A stretch of 64,000 nt of DNA from Thiotrichaceae bacterium UBA4486 (GCA_002389045.1 DGNS01000005.1:44288-108287); one strand, 5' to 3'. Counted from the first letter of the stretch, positions 52,914 through 62,349 are shown. The notes: a model not told the origin generated them from the letters alone. Numbers and translations: made by a program.

Positions 52914-53912
52914 ATGAACTCAACCCGGATCAAGGTCAAAGCCCCGGCACGGTTGCACCTGGGATTCATGGATATGCACGGCGGACTGGGCCGCAGTTTC
53001 GGCAGTCTGGGATTGTGCCTGGAAAATCCGGCAACCTCGATCGTGGTCACCGAGGCGGATGAACTCAGTGTCAACGGTCCCTCTGCTGATCGCGCCAGGA
53101 AATATGCCCGCCAGTTACTGGATTGGTTCAACGCCAGGGATGCGGTTGATATTGAAATCCGTTCGGCAATACCGGAGCACATGGGGCTGGGTTCGGGCAC
53201 GCAGATGTCACTGGCAGTGGGTATTGCCATCACCCAGCTGAAGGGCATCAATACGACCATCGAGGACATCGCCGCGGCCCTGGGGCGAGGCGCCCGTTCC
53301 GGTATCGGTATCGGCGCCTTCAAGTACGGTGGATTTGTGGTCGATGGCGGCCGGGGTGAGGACACCCATGTCCCGCCGGTGATCTCGTGCATGACATTCC
53401 CGGATGAGTGGCGGATCCTGCTCTTGCTGGATCATGCCAGAGAGGGTATGCACGGCAGGGCGGAGGCCGACGCCTTTAACGCATTGCCGAAAATGAATGA
53501 CGTGACCGTGGATCACCTCTGTCGAATTCTGGTTATGCAGGTTTTACCGGCCCTGGCCGAGAAAAACTGCACCGCCTTTGGCGATGGTATTACTGAAATT
53601 CAAAACTGTGTCGGCGATCATTTCAGTCACGCCCAGGGGGGGCGGTATGCAAGCAGGGATGTCGCCAGGGTGCTGGAATGGGCGGCGGCACGTAACGGGG
53701 CAACCGGTATCGGTCAAAGTTCGTGGGGACCGGCAGGATTTGTTATTTTTCCCAGTGAAACCCAGGCCTACCAGACCTTGAAGCAGGCCCGTAAGGCGTT
53801 CAGTGAATTGACCGCTATTGAATACCTGGTCACCGGCGCCCGAAACCAGATGGCGGAGGTTTATTTGAACGAATCGAAGCTGTCCAGTCGCCTGAATTTC
53901 AATAAGATTTAA
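52914..53912 (+). CDS. mptG: Beta-ribofuranosylaminobenzene 5'-phosphate synthase
   Basis: A 332-residue GHMP-fold enzyme. It joins PRPP and p-aminobenzoate-type substrate (4-hydroxybenzoate or pABA) with loss of CO2 or pyrophosphate, an early step in H4MPT synthesis. APARLHLGFMDMHGGLGR at the start and PEHMGLGSGTQMSLAVG as the GHMP loop are family marks. I chose the ATG giving NSTRIKVKAPARL; longer in-frame starts up to 52815 exist. It opens the plus-strand operon leading to mtdB, mch and fae. Confidence 0.9.
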   Translation: MNSTRIKVKAPARLHLGFMDMHGGLGRSFGSLGLCLENPATSIVVTEADELSVNGPSADRARKYARQLLDWFNARDAVDIEIRSAIPEHMGLGSGTQMSLAVGIAITQLKGINTTIEDIAAALGRGARSGIGIGAFKYGGFVVDGGRGEDTHVPPVISCMTFPDEWRILLLLDHAREGMHGRAEADAFNALPKMNDVTVDHLCRILVMQVLPALAEKNCTAFGDGITEIQNCVGDHFSHAQGGRYASRDVARVLEWAAARNGATGIGQSSWGPAGFVIFPSETQAYQTLKQARKAFSELTAIEYLVTGARNQMAEVYLNESKLSSRLNFNKI

Positions 53913-54015
53913 CATTTCAGAACCGTCTTCCAGACAGTGATCCGGAGTGGCGCAGGCCGGCATCCAGCGATCCGGGTTCTGAATTCATGCACTACAACAT
54001 GAGACTATAAAACCA

Positions 54016-54924
54016 ATGACGAAAGATCCTTATTTGTTACATATGTTTAACCCGACCAAGAATGTCAGCCCGTTCGATGTCAATATGGCTTACGAGGCTT
54101 CCTTTCACGGCGTTATCCCGTATACCGAAGTCACCCTTGAGGACATTCATGCCCTGACCCAGGACACCATCTTTTCCCGTGGCCCCAAGGGTGTCAAACG
54201 TACCTGTATCTTCCTCGGTGGACGTGAGTTCGGCCTGGCCATGGACATGCTCAACCGGGCGAAGGCGGCGATGGTTCCGCCTTTCGAAGTGTCTGTATTT
54301 GCCGATCCCAGTGGCGCCATAACCACGGCGGCCGCTGCCGTAGCCTGCATTGAGAGCCTGTTGGAAAAACAGTTTAAATCCGATATGAAGGATAAGAACC
54401 TGTATATTTTCGGTGGCACCGGGCCGGTCGGTGTCTGTGCAGGAATACTGGCCGCTAACTGTGGCGCCAATGTCTACCTGGCCAGCCATCGTGGCGCCGA
54501 TGTGGGTTCGAAAGTCGCGGATGAATATAATGCCCGCTGCAACGTCTCCATGCAGGGCGCCAGTAGTGGCTCGAAAGGCGATAAAGAGGCGATTATTGAA
54601 CAAGCCCACATAATTATCGGCGCTGCCAAGGCGGGTGTTCAAATACTGTCACGGTCAGAAATGGAAAATGCTCCGGCGCTGGAACTGGCGGCCGATATCA
54701 ATGCCGTTCCACCGCTGGGGTTCGATGGTATAGATGTTCATGATTATGGCAAGGTGCTGGATTTTACGCCGGGAAATGCTATCGGGCTCGGCGCGCTGGC
54801 GATTGGCGATGTGAAATACAAGGTTCACAAGCGCCTGTTCGAAATGATGATCCAGACCGACAAGCCGTTGTATCTGGATCACGAGGCCGCTTTTAAAGTG
54901 GCCAGGGAAATCACGAATAAGTAA
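54016..54924 (+). CDS. mtdB: NAD(P)-dependent methylene-H4MPT dehydrogenase
   Basis: A 302-residue enzyme that oxidises methylene-H4MPT to methenyl-H4MPT. The N-terminus (KDPYLLHMFNPTKNVSPFDVNMAYEA) and catalytic region are of the MtdB type. The dinucleotide loop is IFGGTGPVGVCAG at 131-143. Cofactor choice between NAD and NADP cannot be read safely. It acts between Fae and Mch. The plus-strand order mptG-mtdB-ATPgrasp-mch-ATPgrasp-citG-like-fae resembles known methylotroph clusters. Confidence 0.93.
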   Translation: MTKDPYLLHMFNPTKNVSPFDVNMAYEASFHGVIPYTEVTLEDIHALTQDTIFSRGPKGVKRTCIFLGGREFGLAMDMLNRAKAAMVPPFEVSVFADPSGAITTAAAAVACIESLLEKQFKSDMKDKNLYIFGGTGPVGVCAGILAANCGANVYLASHRGADVGSKVADEYNARCNVSMQGASSGSKGDKEAIIEQAHIIIGAAKAGVQILSRSEMENAPALELAADINAVPPLGFDGIDVHDYGKVLDFTPGNAIGLGALAIGDVKYKVHKRLFEMMIQTDKPLYLDHEAAFKVAREITNK

Positions 54925-55045
54925 CCTTTGCCTGGTCATCTCGGAATCCGGCCGCGCCCTGGCCGGTACCGCGGTAAGCGCCGGCTACACCGTCAGCGTC
55001 ATTGATCGCTTCGGCGATAAGGACACCTGCGCGCTGGCTGCGTCC

Positions 55046-56035
55046 GTGGATGTGTACAGGGATCCGGCCAGGGACTTTGCCAATTATCCACTGCTCAAAT
55101 CCCTGGTCGAAAATACCGGGTTGACGCCTGATAGCTGCATCGTCACCGGTAGCGGGTTTGACTCCTGCCCACAGGTACTGGAAGCATTGGCCGCCGAATT
55201 CCCGGTCATTGCCAATCGTGCCCATACTCTTCGTCAGGTCAAGGACCCCGATACTTTTTTCCCGGCGCTGGATGTACTGGGCATTTCCAGGCCGAAGCTG
55301 TCCAGGACATACCCTCATGACGGTGATCGTTGGCTGATGAAACAAGTGGGCGGCAGCGGCGGTGGCCATATACAGGAAGGTCGTTCCAGTGCCGGTAAGC
55401 ATTCATACTATCAACAATATATAGCCGGCAGCAGTTACTCCCTGTTATTTCTGGCCGATGGCCGTGAGGCCGTGTGTATCGGACTGAACAAAACATGGTG
55501 CCGTGAACGCGAACCGCATCCCTACCGGTTTGCGGGTGCACTGGCAGTACCCATAACAGATGCGACCGGACATGAGAAGTTATCCGCAATAGCCCGCGCG
55601 TTGGCACGACATTTCGGGTTACTCGGTCTGTGCGGACTCGATTTCGTCGTATCCATTGACGGGGCTGATATATTCGTACTTGAACTGAATCCGCGTCCCA
55701 CAGCTACCATTATGTTGCACGAAACGAATCGTCCACTCTTTCCCGCGCATCTCCAAGCCTGCCAGGGCCGGCTTGATGGTGATATTTCAGGCACTCCCGG
55801 ACCGCAACCGGGTATGCAGATCCTCTATGCCGATCAGAATATCCGGGTGCCCGAACGTGTTGATTGGCCACCATGGGTTGTCGATATACCGGGTGCAAAT
55901 CAAGTGATTAAAAAGGGTGAACCCTGCTGCACGGTGTGCGCCGACGGAAGCGATACCGCTGCCGTCAGGGAATTACTTGACGAGCGATGCCGTTATCTTG
56001 AACAGGGCATTTTCAGAATTTCAGCGTCCTGCTAG
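55046..56035 (+). CDS. ATP-grasp protein of the H4MPT gene cluster (start uncertain)
   Basis: An ATP-grasp ligase-like protein of 329 residues from GTG at 55046. Clear segments are WLMKQVGGSGGGHIQ (ATP-binding loop) and FVLELNPRPTATIMLHE (metal site). In-frame sequence of good quality continues upstream to about 54932 (LVISESGRALAGTAVSAG, then YTVSVIDRFGDKDT), which is the expected N-terminal Rossmann-like part. No ATG, GTG or TTG exists there; CTG at 54932 is a possible start. The gene is the orf17-type ligase seen near mch in methylotrophs, probably for cofactor synthesis. Substrate is unknown. Confidence 0.82.
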   Translation: MDVYRDPARDFANYPLLKSLVENTGLTPDSCIVTGSGFDSCPQVLEALAAEFPVIANRAHTLRQVKDPDTFFPALDVLGISRPKLSRTYPHDGDRWLMKQVGGSGGGHIQEGRSSAGKHSYYQQYIAGSSYSLLFLADGREAVCIGLNKTWCREREPHPYRFAGALAVPITDATGHEKLSAIARALARHFGLLGLCGLDFVVSIDGADIFVLELNPRPTATIMLHETNRPLFPAHLQACQGRLDGDISGTPGPQPGMQILYADQNIRVPERVDWPPWVVDIPGANQVIKKGEPCCTVCADGSDTAAVRELLDERCRYLEQGIFRISASC

Positions 56036-56086
56036 ACTACGCCGCCATAAAAACAGGATCATCAATAACTTGCCCGGAATAATTCA

Positions 56087-57067
56087 ATGAAAGAAAAACA
56101 ACCTTCGATTAACGCGTTAACCGCACCCCTGGTCCAATACCTCGTCGATAACGCCACTGAATTACGCGTTGGGATCAACATACTGGAGAATAACGCCACC
56201 GTGATCGACGCCGGCATAGCCGTACGCGGCGGTCTTGAAGCCGGCCGCCGGATTGGAGAAATCTGCATGGGCGGGCTGGGACAGGTACGATTCCGGGCCT
56301 CGACCCATTACGAACACTGGTCATGGCACGTTGACGTGCATAGCAGTAATCCCGTGATCAGCTGTCTGGGCAGCCAATATGCCGGTTGGAGCCTGTCGCA
56401 TGGTGAGGGCAAGGGCGCATTTAATGCCCTGGGCTCGGGACCGGGTCGCGCCATGGGCAGCAAGGAGGAATTATTCGATGAGTTGGGTTATCGCGACGAC
56501 AGGGGGCCGGCCTGCCTGGTTATAGAAGCCGACAGGATCCCCCCCGTGGAAATTGCCGACAAGATCGCCACGGCCTGTGGCATCACTGCGGATCAACTGA
56601 CATTAATCATCACGCCGACTTCCAGCCTTGCCGGTTGCGTGCAGGTAGTCTCCCGGGTGCTCGAAACGGCGCTGCATAAGGCCCATGCGCTCGGTTTCGA
56701 ACTGGAAAAAATCATCGACGGCGCCGGCAGTGCACCGGTGCCGCCACCGGCCGTGGATTTTCTCACGGCCATGAGCCGCACCAACGACGCCATTCTGTTT
56801 GCCGGCCAGGTACACCTGTTTGTGGATGCCGATGACAGTGACGCCGGGGAACTGGCCGGCAAGCTGCCGAGCAGTGCCTCGGGGGATTACGGCAAACCGT
56901 TTGGAGAAATTTTCAAGAACGTCAATTACGATTTTTACCAGGTGGACCCGATGCTGTTCAGTCCTGCCCGGGTAACGGTCTCCTCGATTAGAACAGGTAA
57001 CAGCTTCCAGGCCGGTCGCATCGACCTTACGCTACTTAACCAGTCCTTCAGCGGCCAGTGTGGCTAA
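56087..57067 (+). CDS. mch: Methenyl-H4MPT cyclohydrolase
   Basis: A 326-residue cyclohydrolase that opens methenyl-H4MPT to 5-formyl-H4MPT. Family segments are ELRVGINILENNATVIDAGI near the start, GGLEAGRRIGEICMGGLG and VSSIRTGNSFQAGRID near the C-terminus. Length is normal. It overlaps the next gene by 8 bases. Confidence 0.95.
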   Translation: MKEKQPSINALTAPLVQYLVDNATELRVGINILENNATVIDAGIAVRGGLEAGRRIGEICMGGLGQVRFRASTHYEHWSWHVDVHSSNPVISCLGSQYAGWSLSHGEGKGAFNALGSGPGRAMGSKEELFDELGYRDDRGPACLVIEADRIPPVEIADKIATACGITADQLTLIITPTSSLAGCVQVVSRVLETALHKAHALGFELEKIIDGAGSAPVPPPAVDFLTAMSRTNDAILFAGQVHLFVDADDSDAGELAGKLPSSASGDYGKPFGEIFKNVNYDFYQVDPMLFSPARVTVSSIRTGNSFQAGRIDLTLLNQSFSGQCG

Positions 57068-57986
57068 ACCCGTCCAACAGGTTGCCATCATAACCGACGA
57101 CCCGGGCTGGCACGGTCGTCAACTCAGGCAGGCGCTGGCCAGATACGGTCTGGAAGGGCACTATTTGTCCCTGCTGGATGCGGCGATCGTGGTTGACAGC
57201 GACACCGCCCGGATCGTGATACCCGGATTTGAAACCGCGCCGCCACTCGGCGTATTCATTCGCGGCATTCCCGGCGGGACACTGGAGCAGGTTATTTTCC
57301 GGCTCGACATTCTGCATATGCTGGTCGAAACAGGGACCACCGTATTCAATACACCTCGCGCTATCGAGCGTACTGTGGACAAGGCCATGACCAGCTTTCT
57401 CCTGCGTCATGCCGGAATGCCGACACCGCCAACCTGGGTCTGTGAGTCACATGAACAGGCCCGCAACATTTATCAACGCGAAACAGCTGCCGGCCATCGA
57501 CTGGTCATGAAGCCGGTGTTCGGTTCCCAGGGGATAGGCGTGCGTATTCCTGAAAATCCGGCTGCGCTGGCTGATACAGAGGATTTTGGTGGCGTCTATT
57601 ACCTGCAACGCTTTGTGGAGCCGGCCAGTAACGTCTTCAGTGACATCCGGGTTTTCGTCATAGATGGTCAGGCAGTGGCCGCCATGCGCCGAAGTCATCA
57701 TGACTGGATTACCAACCGTGCCCAGGGCGCCCGTTGTGAGCGGCTGGTCATGAGCGAGCCCATCCGGAGCATGGCCGAGGATGCCGTTCGCATATGCGAT
57801 ATCGATTATGCCGGTGTTGACCTGATTGTGGATCGCAACGGACAGTTACAGGTACTTGAAGTCAACAGTGTTCCGGCCTGGTGGGGGTTGCAAAAGGTAG
57901 TGGATGTGGATATCTCGGCGGCCCTTATCGACAGCTTTGTCGACCGTATCAACCAGTCTGCGGGCAATCCGGCCCTGTGTCGATGA
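57060..57986 (+). CDS. RimK-like ATP-grasp ligase of the H4MPT cluster
   Basis: A 308-residue ATP-grasp protein of the RimK type, starting at GTG. KPVFGSQGIGVRI is the ATP loop (about 151-163), DIRVFVIDGQAVAAMRR a core strand, and DLIVDRNGQLQVLEVNSVPAWWG the metal site. RimK relatives add glutamate to cofactors such as methanopterin or furan types. It matches the gene after mch in known methylotroph clusters (orf5). The exact product is not known. Confidence 0.88.
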   Translation: MAKPVQQVAIITDDPGWHGRQLRQALARYGLEGHYLSLLDAAIVVDSDTARIVIPGFETAPPLGVFIRGIPGGTLEQVIFRLDILHMLVETGTTVFNTPRAIERTVDKAMTSFLLRHAGMPTPPTWVCESHEQARNIYQRETAAGHRLVMKPVFGSQGIGVRIPENPAALADTEDFGGVYYLQRFVEPASNVFSDIRVFVIDGQAVAAMRRSHHDWITNRAQGARCERLVMSEPIRSMAEDAVRICDIDYAGVDLIVDRNGQLQVLEVNSVPAWWGLQKVVDVDISAALIDSFVDRINQSAGNPALCR

Positions 57987-58852
57987 CGCCGGAGCAACAG
58001 GACAGCTATATCAGTGAATGTGTCCATGACAGCCTGGTTATTGATATAGAGGCATTGAAGCCGGGTAATGTCAGTCGTTACGCCTCCGGCCATAACATGG
58101 AAGTCGGGCATTTTATTGAAAGCGCCCGGTTGACGACGCCCTTGTTGTGTGATCGCCGGCAAAATGTGGGACGGCGCATCCTGAACAGTATCGAGACGAC
58201 AATGAACGGGGTAGGTTGCAATACCAACCTGGGCATTGTCCTGTTATGTGCACCCCTGGTTTTTGCGGTGCAGCATAAAATTGGCGGCGAATCGTTGCGT
58301 GACGCCCTGGCACGGACAATTGACGCTATAGACCGCCAGGAGACGGCCGATATTTTTCGCGCGATATGTCTTGCCGGTCCAGCCGGCCTTGGACAAAGCA
58401 GTCAATATGACGTACATTTACAACCTGAAGTAACAATAATAGAAGCCATGCGCTTTTCCAGGGACAGGGACAGGATAGCCTATCAATACATCAGTCAATT
58501 TGAAGACATTTTCGAGCACGGTCTCGAGGTTATTAAAGCATCCTTTACCCGCTGGAGACGTATGGAATGGGCGGCAACAAGCTGCTTTCTGGAATTTTTA
58601 GGTACCCGGCATGACAGCCATGTGCGACGCAAGTTCGGCGATGAAGTTGCGGAACAGCTAAGAAAAAAAGCACAACCGGTCATGCGACAATTCAGAGCCT
58701 GTGCGGACCCGGAAACCATGGTGGATGAATTACTGGTGTTTGACCGGGAACTCAAGGATGCCGGTATCAATCCCGGAACCAGCGCGGATTTGACGGTGGC
58801 GAGTGTACTGGCCTACCGGCTGATGAACGATATCGGGTATGAAGAATTTTGA
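57983..58852 (+). CDS. CitG/MdcB-like protein (triphosphoribosyl-dephospho-CoA synthase family)
   Basis: A 289-residue helical protein. ALKPGNVSRYASGHNMEVGHFIESA and GCNTNLGIVLLCAPLVFA match the CitG family core, whose canonical members join ATP and dephospho-CoA. In H4MPT-containing bacteria the gene sits between the RimK-like gene and fae (orf7) and is thought to serve cofactor synthesis. ATGA overlap with the preceding gene fixes the start; a longer in-frame reading lies inside that gene. Confidence 0.85.
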   Translation: MTPEQQDSYISECVHDSLVIDIEALKPGNVSRYASGHNMEVGHFIESARLTTPLLCDRRQNVGRRILNSIETTMNGVGCNTNLGIVLLCAPLVFAVQHKIGGESLRDALARTIDAIDRQETADIFRAICLAGPAGLGQSSQYDVHLQPEVTIIEAMRFSRDRDRIAYQYISQFEDIFEHGLEVIKASFTRWRRMEWAATSCFLEFLGTRHDSHVRRKFGDEVAEQLRKKAQPVMRQFRACADPETMVDELLVFDRELKDAGINPGTSADLTVASVLAYRLMNDIGYEEF

Positions 58853-58976
58853 GGGTCACTGAAACACTCAGTGCCATCAGAAATATGGGGTAACCCTGCA
58901 TTTATTTAACGATAGGAAGACAGAAATGTCATTATTATCCAAATTGTTTGGCTTTCTAACTGGAGGAGAGAATAAA

Positions 58977-59489
58977 ATGGCAGTAATCGATAGAACTTTA
59001 CTCGGCGAAGCTCTGGTCGGCGACGGTAATGAAGTGGCGCACATCGACTTGATTATCGGACCTCGTGGCAGTGCTGCGGAAACTTCATTTTGCAACGCAT
59101 TGACCAATAACAAGGATGGCTTCAGTACCCTGCTGGCCGTGGTTTCACCGAACCTGGCCTGTAAACCAAACACCATTCTGTTCAATAAGGTCACCATCAA
59201 GGGTGCCAAGCAAGCCGTACAGATGTTCGGTCCCGCCCAGCGCGGTGTCGCCATGGCGGTCATGGATTGTGTTGAAGACGGTACTATCCCTGCGGATGAG
59301 GCCGATGACGTATTTATCAGTGTCGGCGTATTCATTCACTGGCTGGCCGATGACGATGCCAAGATCCAGGACTACAACTACGAAGCGACAAAACTGTCTA
59401 TCAAGCGTGCAGTAGCCCGTGAACCGAAGGCCTCCGAGGTCCTCAGCAAGCGTGGTTCTGCAGAGCATCCATTTGCCGCGCATTCCTGA
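58977..59489 (+). CDS. fae: Formaldehyde-activating enzyme
   Basis: A 170-residue enzyme that joins formaldehyde to H4MPT. VGDGNEVAHIDLIIGPRG includes catalytic His22, and AFCNALTNN-type (SFCNALTNNKDGFS), KPNTILFNKVTI and MFGPAQRGVAMAV are conserved. GGAGGAG lies 8 bases before this ATG. A second in-frame ATG at 58926, also with an AGGAAG site, would add 17 residues (MSLLSKLFGFLTGGENK). Two starts may both be used. Last gene of the operon. Confidence 0.95.
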   Translation: MAVIDRTLLGEALVGDGNEVAHIDLIIGPRGSAAETSFCNALTNNKDGFSTLLAVVSPNLACKPNTILFNKVTIKGAKQAVQMFGPAQRGVAMAVMDCVEDGTIPADEADDVFISVGVFIHWLADDDAKIQDYNYEATKLSIKRAVAREPKASEVLSKRGSAEHPFAAHS

Positions 59490-59513
59490 TAATTAAGCTT
59501 ACTTGCTCTTTAG

Positions 59514-59541
59514 AATGCCCCGCTCGGCGGGGCATTTTTTT
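59514..59541. terminator. Rho-independent terminator after fae
   Basis: AATGCCCCGC pairs with GCGGGGCATT around a 3-base loop, followed by TTTTTT. It ends the H4MPT operon and lies 22 bases before the stop codon of the converging HisA-like gene. Confidence 0.95.
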
Positions 59542-59563
59542 ATCTGTTGGTGGCTGTTTGAAT

Positions 59564-60259
59564 TCAGCAAGTGATGATCTCCCTGATATGTCGTGCCGAT
59601 ACATTGCCGTTATGCAACGCCGTCGCCAGCAACACACCGGCTGCACCAGCGATGCATGCCTGGCTGATATCCTCATTGTTCCGCACACCTCCAGCCATGT
59701 AGAAGTCATGGCCGGGATAATTACGAATCCAGTTGCTGTCCGCGGGCTGGATACCTTCGTTACAACCCACCTGATCAAGATGCATTAGGATCACCCGCCG
59801 TGGCCAGTGTGCAACTGATTCTGTTACCGACTGACTGTTCAGTAATGTGTCATGTCGAAAATCCAGCGACAGCACGGGATCCTGGAAACCTGTTATGGCC
59901 AGGCGCAACTCGACAGGATCATTGAAGGATTCACTGCCAAACACAGGGACGCAGGAATTGCCTGTCTGCGTACATAGTTTCGGGGTTGCGCAACCGGCAT
60001 CAAGCCAGATCTCCAGTTCAGGGTGCCGGCAGCTGATTGTTCTCAGGACATCCCTGTGATCGCCATCACCGGTTATGGCCTGCAGGTCCGCAATGTAAAT
60101 CGTCTCGAACGGATACAGGGACAGCAACGCGCTGACAACAGACAATGGTTCGCAGGACCTCGTGAGCTGCGAATGGACCGGTTTGTATGCACTGCGTTGA
60201 CCGGCGTGTGCATGAACGACCTGTCCATACATGAGATCGATGACGGGAATGATGTGCAT
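59564..60259 (-). CDS. HisA-like TIM-barrel protein of the C1 cofactor cluster
   Basis: A 231-residue beta/alpha barrel. MHIIPVIDLMYGQVVHAHAGQR matches HisA-family starts, IYIADLQAITGDG gives the middle phosphate site, and YMAGGVRNNEDI the last phosphate loop. It is shorter and more diverged than histidine enzyme HisA, and no other his gene is near. Such HisA-like genes recur in bacterial H4MPT loci and are presumed to act in cofactor synthesis. Start codons of this gene and the divergent neighbour are only 34 bases apart. Confidence 0.82.
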   Translation of the reverse strand: MHIIPVIDLMYGQVVHAHAGQRSAYKPVHSQLTRSCEPLSVVSALLSLYPFETIYIADLQAITGDGDHRDVLRTISCRHPELEIWLDAGCATPKLCTQTGNSCVPVFGSESFNDPVELRLAITGFQDPVLSLDFRHDTLLNSQSVTESVAHWPRRVILMHLDQVGCNEGIQPADSNWIRNYPGHDFYMAGGVRNNEDISQACIAGAAGVLLATALHNGNVSARHIREIITC

Positions 60260-60293
60260 GCTCGTCTGTGCGTTCCGTGATTCAATACCGGGA

Positions 60294-61283
60294 ATGAAAA
60301 TTTTTGTCTTCGAGTTTATCACAGGCGGTGGTCTGGCCGGTGTCAGTCTGCCACCCGGTCTCGCACACGAAGGTGACCTGATGATCCATGCTCTGATTCG
60401 GGATCTGATACAGGCTGGTTACCGGGACCTGGTGACATTACGCGATAAGCGGCTACCAGCGATAAAATTACCTGTAAAGTCATTTCCGGTAAGCCAATCA
60501 ATGTCGGAAGATTGCCAGGCATTGATGTCTTCGGCTGACGCCACGTTCCTGATTGCGCCGGAAACAGGCGGCGTTCTCCTGCAGTTGACCCGCCAGGCCG
60601 GGGATTCCGGGTGTTTGCTCATGGGCTGTGATGCGCACAGTGTGGAATTGGCCGCCGGCAAACGAGACTGTTGTGAGCATTTACGCTGCCACGGAATTGC
60701 CGTGCCGGACAGTTACTCGATTGATGATATGCGCATCATTCCGGACCGGCCACTGGTGTTGAAACCTGATGACGGCGTTGGCGGGGAAGCATGCTATTTA
60801 TTCGATGACAGGGTCTCGTTAAGGCGCTGGCTGGACAGGCAGGAGGATTGCCGGACCTGGCTGATACAGCCGTATATCCCGGGTGAGGCGGCAAGTCTGA
60901 ACCTGTTTTGTCAGAATAACGGGGTTCTGGTTCTGGCGGTGAATCGGCAACAATTTGAATTTCGTGAAGGAAAGGGTGTACTCAGCGGTGTTGTGGTCAA
61001 TGAATTTGCCGGACGCAGGGATGAATTCAGGGGGCTGGCCCGGAAAATTACCGATGCCGTTCCCGGGCTGCGAGGTTTCGTGGGCGTCGATCTCATTCTT
61101 ACCGATGCCGGTCCGGTAGTGATTGAAATCAACCCACGCCTGACCACTTCTTACGCGGGACTCCATGAATCACTGGGGTATAATCCGGCCGAGCTTTTGT
61201 TTCAGTCACAGGAGTCCGCAATTATCACCGAGCGATTATTCAAGACCGCTGTCCCGGTTACCCTGCAGCTGTCTGTGCATTGA
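60294..61283 (+). CDS. ATP-grasp ligase, MfnD-like
   Basis: A 329-residue ATP-grasp protein. VFEFITGGGLAG at the start, VLKPDDGVGGEACYLF as the ATP loop and GVDLILTDAGPVVIEINPRLTTSY as the metal site are clear. The overall pattern suggests MfnD, the archaeal tyramine-glutamate ligase of methanofuran synthesis; bacteria may use tyrosine. It opens an operon with an MfnF-like gene, pabB and an MfnE-like kinase, which supports the idea. The assignment is by family and context only. Confidence 0.82.
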   Translation: MKIFVFEFITGGGLAGVSLPPGLAHEGDLMIHALIRDLIQAGYRDLVTLRDKRLPAIKLPVKSFPVSQSMSEDCQALMSSADATFLIAPETGGVLLQLTRQAGDSGCLLMGCDAHSVELAAGKRDCCEHLRCHGIAVPDSYSIDDMRIIPDRPLVLKPDDGVGGEACYLFDDRVSLRRWLDRQEDCRTWLIQPYIPGEAASLNLFCQNNGVLVLAVNRQQFEFREGKGVLSGVVVNEFAGRRDEFRGLARKITDAVPGLRGFVGVDLILTDAGPVVIEINPRLTTSYAGLHESLGYNPAELLFQSQESAIITERLFKTAVPVTLQLSVH

Positions 61284-61284
61284 T

Positions 61285-62349
61285 ATGACCTGTTATGTAG
61301 GCTGGGATGTCGGTGGTGCACATTTGAAAATGGCCTGTACAGACAGTTCGGGCCGGTTGCTCAGCGCCGGACAGTGGGCGACACCGCTGTGGCGGGGCCT
61401 GGATTCCCTGGCAGCGGCGATTGAAAATGCGTCTCGACATGTCATTGCGGGCGGCCACCACCCCGTCCACGCCGTGACCATGACTGGTGAACTGGCGGAT
61501 TGTTTTACCGATCGTGCCAGTGGAGTCAGGGTCCTTGCCGATTTTATGAACAGCCATTTGAACGGGACACAGCCGGTTTTTTATACAGGCCCACACGGGT
61601 TTGTTGGCCTGGATCAATGCCGCGACCATTGTGATTACATCGCCTCGGCCAACTGGTACGCAACTGCGAGTCATGCAGCACTGCAATATGAGTCGGGATT
61701 GTTGATTGATATTGGTACTACCACTACCGATATAATTCCGTTTGTAAATCATAAAATCGGTGCACGGGGCTACAGCGATCATGAAAGGCTCCTGCATTCA
61801 GAGCTCTGCTACACCGGTGTGGTGCGAACCCCGGTGATGGCCGTGGTCAATGAAGTACCATGGCAGGGCAACAGCTGCGCGATCATGAACGAGTTGTTCG
61901 CCACTCTTGCGGATGTCTACCGGATCACCGGCGAATTGCCTGAGAATGCCGACCTGGGTGATACCTGTGATGGTGCACCGAAAGACCGGCCGTCGAGCCT
62001 GCGCCGCCTGGCGCGGATGATTGGGCTGGATGCCGATAACGATAGTGTATTTGCAACACAGGGCGGTCCTGAGACTGCCGCCTGGATCAGCAGCCAACAT
62101 CTGCAATTGATCAGTAAACATGCGGAAAAGGTGGCCGCTCACCTGGCGTTGTTGACCGGCGGGAATAGCGATAGTGTCATTGTTGGCGCAGGATGCGGCC
62201 GATTTCTGGTCAGTAAAATTGCCAATGCATTACAATTCACTTATGTAGATTATGCAGAGATGGTTGATTGCCCCGTCGATATTCAATGTATTGTTGCTGA
62301 CTGCGCGGCTGCCGTTGCCGTGGCGCAACTGAAGAGGATGGCTGATTGA
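61285..62349 (+). CDS. H4MPT-linked C1 pathway protein, MfnF-like
   Basis: A 354-residue actin/hydantoinase-like ATPase-fold protein. GWDVGGAHLKMACTD is the first phosphate loop, LLIDIGTTTTDIIPF the second, and VGAGCGRFLVSKIA the adenosine site. The family is known as the H4MPT-linked C1 transfer protein and includes archaeal MfnF, which couples the furan and tyramine parts of methanofuran. It starts 1 base after the ATP-grasp stop and overlaps pabB by 4 bases. Confidence 0.87.
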   Translation: MTCYVGWDVGGAHLKMACTDSSGRLLSAGQWATPLWRGLDSLAAAIENASRHVIAGGHHPVHAVTMTGELADCFTDRASGVRVLADFMNSHLNGTQPVFYTGPHGFVGLDQCRDHCDYIASANWYATASHAALQYESGLLIDIGTTTTDIIPFVNHKIGARGYSDHERLLHSELCYTGVVRTPVMAVVNEVPWQGNSCAIMNELFATLADVYRITGELPENADLGDTCDGAPKDRPSSLRRLARMIGLDADNDSVFATQGGPETAAWISSQHLQLISKHAEKVAAHLALLTGGNSDSVIVGAGCGRFLVSKIANALQFTYVDYAEMVDCPVDIQCIVADCAAAVAVAQLKRMAD

